Source of the DNA: Gemmatimonadaceae bacterium
GTDB lineage: Bacteria > Gemmatimonadota > Gemmatimonadetes > Gemmatimonadales > Gemmatimonadaceae
DNA length: 64,000 nucleotides
Direction: 5' to 3'
Assembly (NCBI GenBank): GCA_025358925.1
Contig: JANYHT010000062.1
Location: 62,001-126,000 of the forward strand
Below the pieces are notes generated by a model, which was given only the letters and a program-made list of their open reading frames with translations, had not been told where the DNA came from and did not search any database. The position numbers were made by a program, and so were the translations under genes. How positions within the stretch are numbered: the stretch's first letter is position 1; the number at the start of each line of letters is the position of its first letter. Shown here piece after piece: positions 60,712 to 64,000 of the stretch.

Positions 60712-62315
60712 AAACGATCGAAACGGATATTCTCATAGTTGGAAGCGGCATCACCGCCGCGTTAATGGCGGCGCATCTTGCTGAGCATACGACGCGAAAC
60801 ATTACGGTAGTCGAGGCGGGACGACCGACAACGCCGTTGGCGGATCGAACCAAAGCACGTCAACGCTTTCTGGCCTATGGCGAAAGTCCATGGAAGCAAG
60901 ATCATCTCGACGATCAGAACGCGTTCGGAACGACATGGGGTTTTTCGCCGAGTATGACGGTTGGTGGACTGGCCATGCATTGGGGCGGCGTGTCGCCGCG
61001 GTATTCACCAGAAGATTTCAAACTGCAATCGCTGTTTGGTGTGGGACACGATTGGCCGTTCACGTACGACGACCTCGATCCGTTCTATCAAGAGGCGGAA
61101 GAGCGTATGGGTGTGGCTGGAGAACAGGGTCCCGTTGGGCTCGATCCTCGCGGAAAACCGTACCCGCTTCCGCCACTGCCAATCAATTACAACCTGCAGC
61201 AGCTACAAGCGTTCGCGACCAAAGCCGGTATTGCGACATGGAGTACGCCGTCGGCCAAGAACTCTGTTGCTCGTGACGGCCGTGCACAGTGTCAACGATG
61301 CGATACGTGCTATCCCGTGTGTCCGACTGGCGCGAAATATTCGCCGGACTTTACGTGGGATGCGTTGACGAAGGCGAACAAGGTGACGCTGCAGACGGAA
61401 ACACTCGTGCGGCGATTGATCGCCGATCCAAGGACTGGACGTATCGTGCGCGCTACGGGCAACCGGACGGACATCGGTGGCGAGGAGATCACCATTACGG
61501 CCAAGACGTTTGTGCTGGCCGCAGGTTTTGTGTGGTCACCGCATTTGCTGCTGTTGTCGCGTGATAATGCGCATCCCAACGGGCTTGCGAACCGGAGCGG
61601 ATTGGTGGGCGGCTATCTGGCGGGACATCGCAATGTGAACGCGTATCTCCGGCTCCCGATGGAATTGTATCCAGGCATCAATGCTCAGCACTCGCTCGTT
61701 TCCAAACAGTTCATGCGCGTGCCTCGATCGGCGCGTTATCTGCGCCACGATTTGCGTCTCTGGGAATCGAGCGTTGGTCGGGAGCCACGCTTGCACGCCG
61801 ATGATGGGTCGCCATTGTTTGGCGATGCGCTGTTGACCGATTGGCAGCTGCGCGCGAAAGGCGCGACCGCACGCGTTCGTGCATACTACGATGTCGTTCC
61901 TGATCGCGAGAGCAAACTTGTGCTTGATGCAGCGCATAGCAATCGGTTCGGTGATCCGATGCCGAATGTCACGTTCAAAGATGCGCCAGAGAGCGCGGCG
62001 CTTAAGGCGTGGCAGGAGGAACAACTGCGGGAGCAATTCCGCACGATGGCGAAAGCGGGTGGAGGGGACATTTTGCGAATGGAAAACAGCGGCAACGATC
62101 TCGGTCAAGAGCATCCGACTGGAGGTTGCCGGATGGGCGACGATCCAATGACAAGTGTAGTGAACGGTTGGGGACGCGCGCACGAACACGAAAACTTGTG
62201 GGTGGCCGGCGCACCGGCGCAGGTCAGTGCATCATGTTGCAACGGTACGTTAACGTTTGTCGCCGTCGGCCTGCGCACCGCGTCGGCGATCGTCCAAGAA
62301 GCAGCAACGGCGTAA
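60708..62315 (+). CDS. GMC-family flavoprotein dehydrogenase with cysteine cluster
   Basis: 535 residues. FAD-binding TDILIVGSGITAALMAAHLA, then GGLAMHWGGVSPRYSPEDF, and the C-terminal HPTGGCRMGDDP with VSASCCNGTLTFVAVGLRTA. A cysteine cluster at C195, C198, C201 and C205 (QCQRCDTCYPVCPTGAKYS) is typical of an iron-sulfur site in the FAD-dependent glucose dehydrogenase group, whose Burkholderia member holds a 3Fe-4S cluster. It oxidises a sugar or alcohol and passes electrons onward; no cytochrome subunit is next to it. It probably reaches the periplasm with the subunit-3 protein. Confidence 0.93.
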   Translation: MKTIETDILIVGSGITAALMAAHLAEHTTRNITVVEAGRPTTPLADRTKARQRFLAYGESPWKQDHLDDQNAFGTTWGFSPSMTVGGLAMHWGGVSPRYSPEDFKLQSLFGVGHDWPFTYDDLDPFYQEAEERMGVAGEQGPVGLDPRGKPYPLPPLPINYNLQQLQAFATKAGIATWSTPSAKNSVARDGRAQCQRCDTCYPVCPTGAKYSPDFTWDALTKANKVTLQTETLVRRLIADPRTGRIVRATGNRTDIGGEEITITAKTFVLAAGFVWSPHLLLLSRDNAHPNGLANRSGLVGGYLAGHRNVNAYLRLPMELYPGINAQHSLVSKQFMRVPRSARYLRHDLRLWESSVGREPRLHADDGSPLFGDALLTDWQLRAKGATARVRAYYDVVPDRESKLVLDAAHSNRFGDPMPNVTFKDAPESAALKAWQEEQLREQFRTMAKAGGGDILRMENSGNDLGQEHPTGGCRMGDDPMTSVVNGWGRAHEHENLWVAGAPAQVSASCCNGTLTFVAVGLRTASAIVQEAATA

Positions 62316-62334
62316 CCCGAGGTATGACGTCACT

Positions 62335-62778
62335 GTGACCGACACATCCAAACGTTTAGCGATTGTTCCGTGTGGCGCATGCGGAACACTCAACCGTGTT
62401 GACCTCGCGCGAACCGATGCCGCGCCTCTGTGCGGGTCGTGCAAATCTGCAATTGCGCTCGACAGTCCGATCGCCTTAACGGACGCGACCTTTGACAAGG
62501 TGGTGTCGAACAGCGCGGTGCCAATCATCGTGGATTTCTATGCCGATTGGTGCGGTCCATGCAAGGCGATGGCGCCGGTGTTCGCTGATCTCGCGCGGCG
62601 TCAACGCGGCAAAGCACTCGTGGCGAAGGTCGATACGGATCGCAGTCAGGTTATTGCCCAGCGCTTCAGTATTCGCAGTATTCCAACGCTGACTGTGCTT
62701 CGCGACGGCAAGGAAGTAGCGCGACAGGTTGGCGCCGTTCCGATGGCCGCGTTGGAGCGACTGCTCGAAACTCGCTGA
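62335..62778 (+). CDS. Thioredoxin 2-type protein with N-terminal zinc ribbon
   Basis: 147 residues. N-terminal zinc ribbon with C13-x2-C16 (VPCGACGTLN) and C33-x2-C36 (PLCGSCKSAI), then a thioredoxin domain with C73GPC76 in VDFYADWCGPCKAMAPVF and the cis-Pro in RSIPTLTVLRDG. The plan is that of E. coli TrxC. It is a cytosolic disulfide reductase. No ATG fits; GTG 62335 gives the right N-terminus, while the longer frame overlaps the GMC gene. It may be co-transcribed with that gene (19 bases apart). Confidence 0.93.
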   Translation: MTDTSKRLAIVPCGACGTLNRVDLARTDAAPLCGSCKSAIALDSPIALTDATFDKVVSNSAVPIIVDFYADWCGPCKAMAPVFADLARRQRGKALVAKVDTDRSQVIAQRFSIRSIPTLTVLRDGKEVARQVGAVPMAALERLLETR

Positions 62779-62835
62779 GCGCCTTACCGCTTCGTTTGGT
62801 TAGTAGATGCCTGAAGTCCTTCAATCCATTTCTCG

Positions 62836-64000
62836 ATGATACGTCGCTCCATCGCGCGTGCGGCATGGTTGCTGTCTGCCCCGGTCGCGCTCTGTGCACA
62901 ACAACGTGTATTGTCCGCTGACGACTATGTGCGCGCCGAACGTTTTTTGGCCGTCAACACGAACCGCTTAGTGTTTCGCGCTGGCGTCCAACCCACATGG
63001 CTGGCCGACGATCGCTTTTGGTATCGCGTGCGCTTGCCCAATGGCACGTCACCGATGATGCTCGTCGATCCGGCCAGAGGAACGAAAACCAATTGTGTCA
63101 CGGACGCCGCAGCGTGCGCTGGCATTGAGTCACCCAATGGCAACGGACGACGTGTTTCGGGCGGTGGTACGCGTGCGCCGTTATCCATGTCGCCCGATGG
63201 CAAAAAGGGTGCGTACATTCGGGACGATAACTTATGGATACGCGATGTCGCGTCCAGCACGGACGTTAAAGTCACCGCTGATGGCGTGAAAGATTTCGGC
63301 TATGCGACGGACAATGCGGGTTGGATCCATTCTGATCGAGCCATTGTACTCTGGTCACCGGACTCCAAGAAAATTGCGACGTTTCAGCAGGATCAACGTA
63401 ACGTCGGCGAGATGTATCTTGTGAACACGACGGCGGGACATCCGGAGATGCAGCGGTGGAAGTATCCGCTGCCGGGCGACAGTATCGTCACGATGATTCA
63501 TCGCGTGGTGATTGATCTCTCGGGCTCGCAGCCGATCGTCGTCCGGTTGAAAATGCCGGCGGACCAACATCGTTCCTCGGTGTGCGATCACATCAGCTGC
63601 GTGGATGGCGAGTTTGCCGATGTACAATGGTATCCCGATGCTTCGAAGTTGGCGTTTGTCTCGTCCTCACGCAATCACAAAGTGGCGACGTTACGTGTGG
63701 CAGACGTTGCGACCGGCGACGTGCGCGATGTCCTGCGCGAAGTCGTAAAAACGCAATTTGAATCCGGCGAAAACGTGCCGAACTGGCGTTTGCTGACTGC
63801 GTCGAATGAGGTGTTGTGGTTTTCGGAGCGCGATGATTGGGGGCAGTTGTACTTATACGACCTCACGACTGGCGCGATGAAGAAGCAGGTCACGACGGGG
63901 ATTGGCAACGTGGTTTCCATTGCGCGCATCGACGAAAAAACTCGACACGTTTGGTTTATGGGCGCGGGGAAAGCGCCAGCGCGTGACCCCTACTTCAAGT
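62836..64000 (+). CDS. S9 dipeptidyl-peptidase IV-type protein, N-terminal part, cut by window edge
   Basis: The first 388 residues. Signal peptide MIRRSIARAAWLLSAPVALC then AQQ. The visible part is the beta-propeller of DPP IV-like proteins: FRAGVQPTWLADDRFWYRVR, LSMSPDGKKGAYIRDDNLWI, ATDNAGWIHSDRAIVLWSPD, KIATFQQDQRNVGEMYLV and DVQWYPDASKLAFVSSSRNH. The catalytic Ser-Asp-His hydrolase domain would lie beyond the right edge. Such exported enzymes remove dipeptides from peptides in the periplasm. It starts 57 bases after the thioredoxin gene and no stop occurs before the edge. Confidence 0.92.
   Translation, partial: MIRRSIARAAWLLSAPVALCAQQRVLSADDYVRAERFLAVNTNRLVFRAGVQPTWLADDRFWYRVRLPNGTSPMMLVDPARGTKTNCVTDAAACAGIESPNGNGRRVSGGGTRAPLSMSPDGKKGAYIRDDNLWIRDVASSTDVKVTADGVKDFGYATDNAGWIHSDRAIVLWSPDSKKIATFQQDQRNVGEMYLVNTTAGHPEMQRWKYPLPGDSIVTMIHRVVIDLSGSQPIVVRLKMPADQHRSSVCDHISCVDGEFADVQWYPDASKLAFVSSSRNHKVATLRVADVATGDVRDVLREVVKTQFESGENVPNWRLLTASNEVLWFSERDDWGQLYLYDLTTGAMKKQVTTGIGNVVSIARIDEKTRHVWFMGAGKAPARDPYFK

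Noticed and set aside
1-64000. tRNA or rRNA genes, CRISPR arrays, insertion sequences, phage genes.
   Set aside because: I looked for T-loop GGTTCGA patterns, regularly spaced repeats, transposase or integrase motifs and found none.

Overview
The window looks like chromosomal DNA of a diderm, GC-rich, free-living bacterium. The best guess is Gemmatimonadota. That is an inference from three kinds of gene: CBM48-bearing envelope proteins behind an ECF sigma factor, a MoxR/DUF58/VWA/DUF4175 cluster joined to TldD/TldE-type proteases, and many exported beta-barrel, TPR and lipoprotein genes. Coding density is very high. Genes are stacked in operons with ATGA, GTGA or TGATG overlaps, and GTG or TTG starts are frequent. 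I saw no rRNA, tRNA, CRISPR array, prophage or insertion sequence.

Layout. 1-5.3 kb (minus): two TPR proteins and an M16 peptidase cut by the window edge, then a small cytosolic protein with psuG (pseudouridine-phosphate glycosidase), then a kynureninase-like PLP enzyme. 5.4-10 kb (plus): an orphan FliS-like protein, a patatin fused to a ferredoxin, and aconitase. 9.9-10.6 kb (minus): a Phd/VapC toxin-antitoxin pair. 10.7-14 kb: a lipid-kinase-like protein with altered motifs, an exported one-cysteine peroxiredoxin, and a MOFRL glycerate kinase. 14-17.8 kb: a TetR regulator beside a divergent small lipoprotein, agmatine-to-putrescine enzymes AguB and AguA, and a DUF2628 protein. 17.9-21.1 kb: a tight four-gene operon (ECF sigma, membrane protein with periplasmic CBM48, exported protein, exported CBM48 protein) closed by a strong hairpin terminator. 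21-31 kb: exported proteins of unknown function, a TerC protein, queC-queE, an NlpC/P60 hydrolase, lipoproteins, DUF983 and a secreted MetX-fold protein.

31.4-42 kb (minus) is one long kdp potassium locus in the order kdpE, kdpD C-terminal half, a 42-residue membrane peptide, kdpF, kdpA, kdpB, kdpC, a BBP2-type porin, kdpD N-terminal half, and a degenerate histidine kinase. The sensor is thus split over two genes about 6 kb apart, and an outer-membrane channel is built into the operon. 42-46 kb holds a VOC dioxygenase-like protein, DUF1028, DUF2855 and an alpha/beta-hydrolase that lacks its nucleophile and catalytic His.

46.4-57 kb (plus): moxR, DUF58, BatA-like VWA, DUF4175 and a GATase-like membrane protein run into a TldE/TldD pair. 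Both proteases carry glycine-rich inserts, and TldD has a Tat signal. A DUF4159 protein and a GH18 protein follow on the other strand. 58.7-64 kb (plus): an exported amidohydrolase, a Tat-exported gluconate-dehydrogenase-type subunit 3 with its GMC flavoprotein, a zinc-ribbon thioredoxin, and the start of an S9 dipeptidyl-peptidase-type protein.

The best candidates for poorly described systems are the ECF/CBM48 envelope-signalling operon, the extended kdp locus, and the MoxR-VWA-TldD/E cluster.
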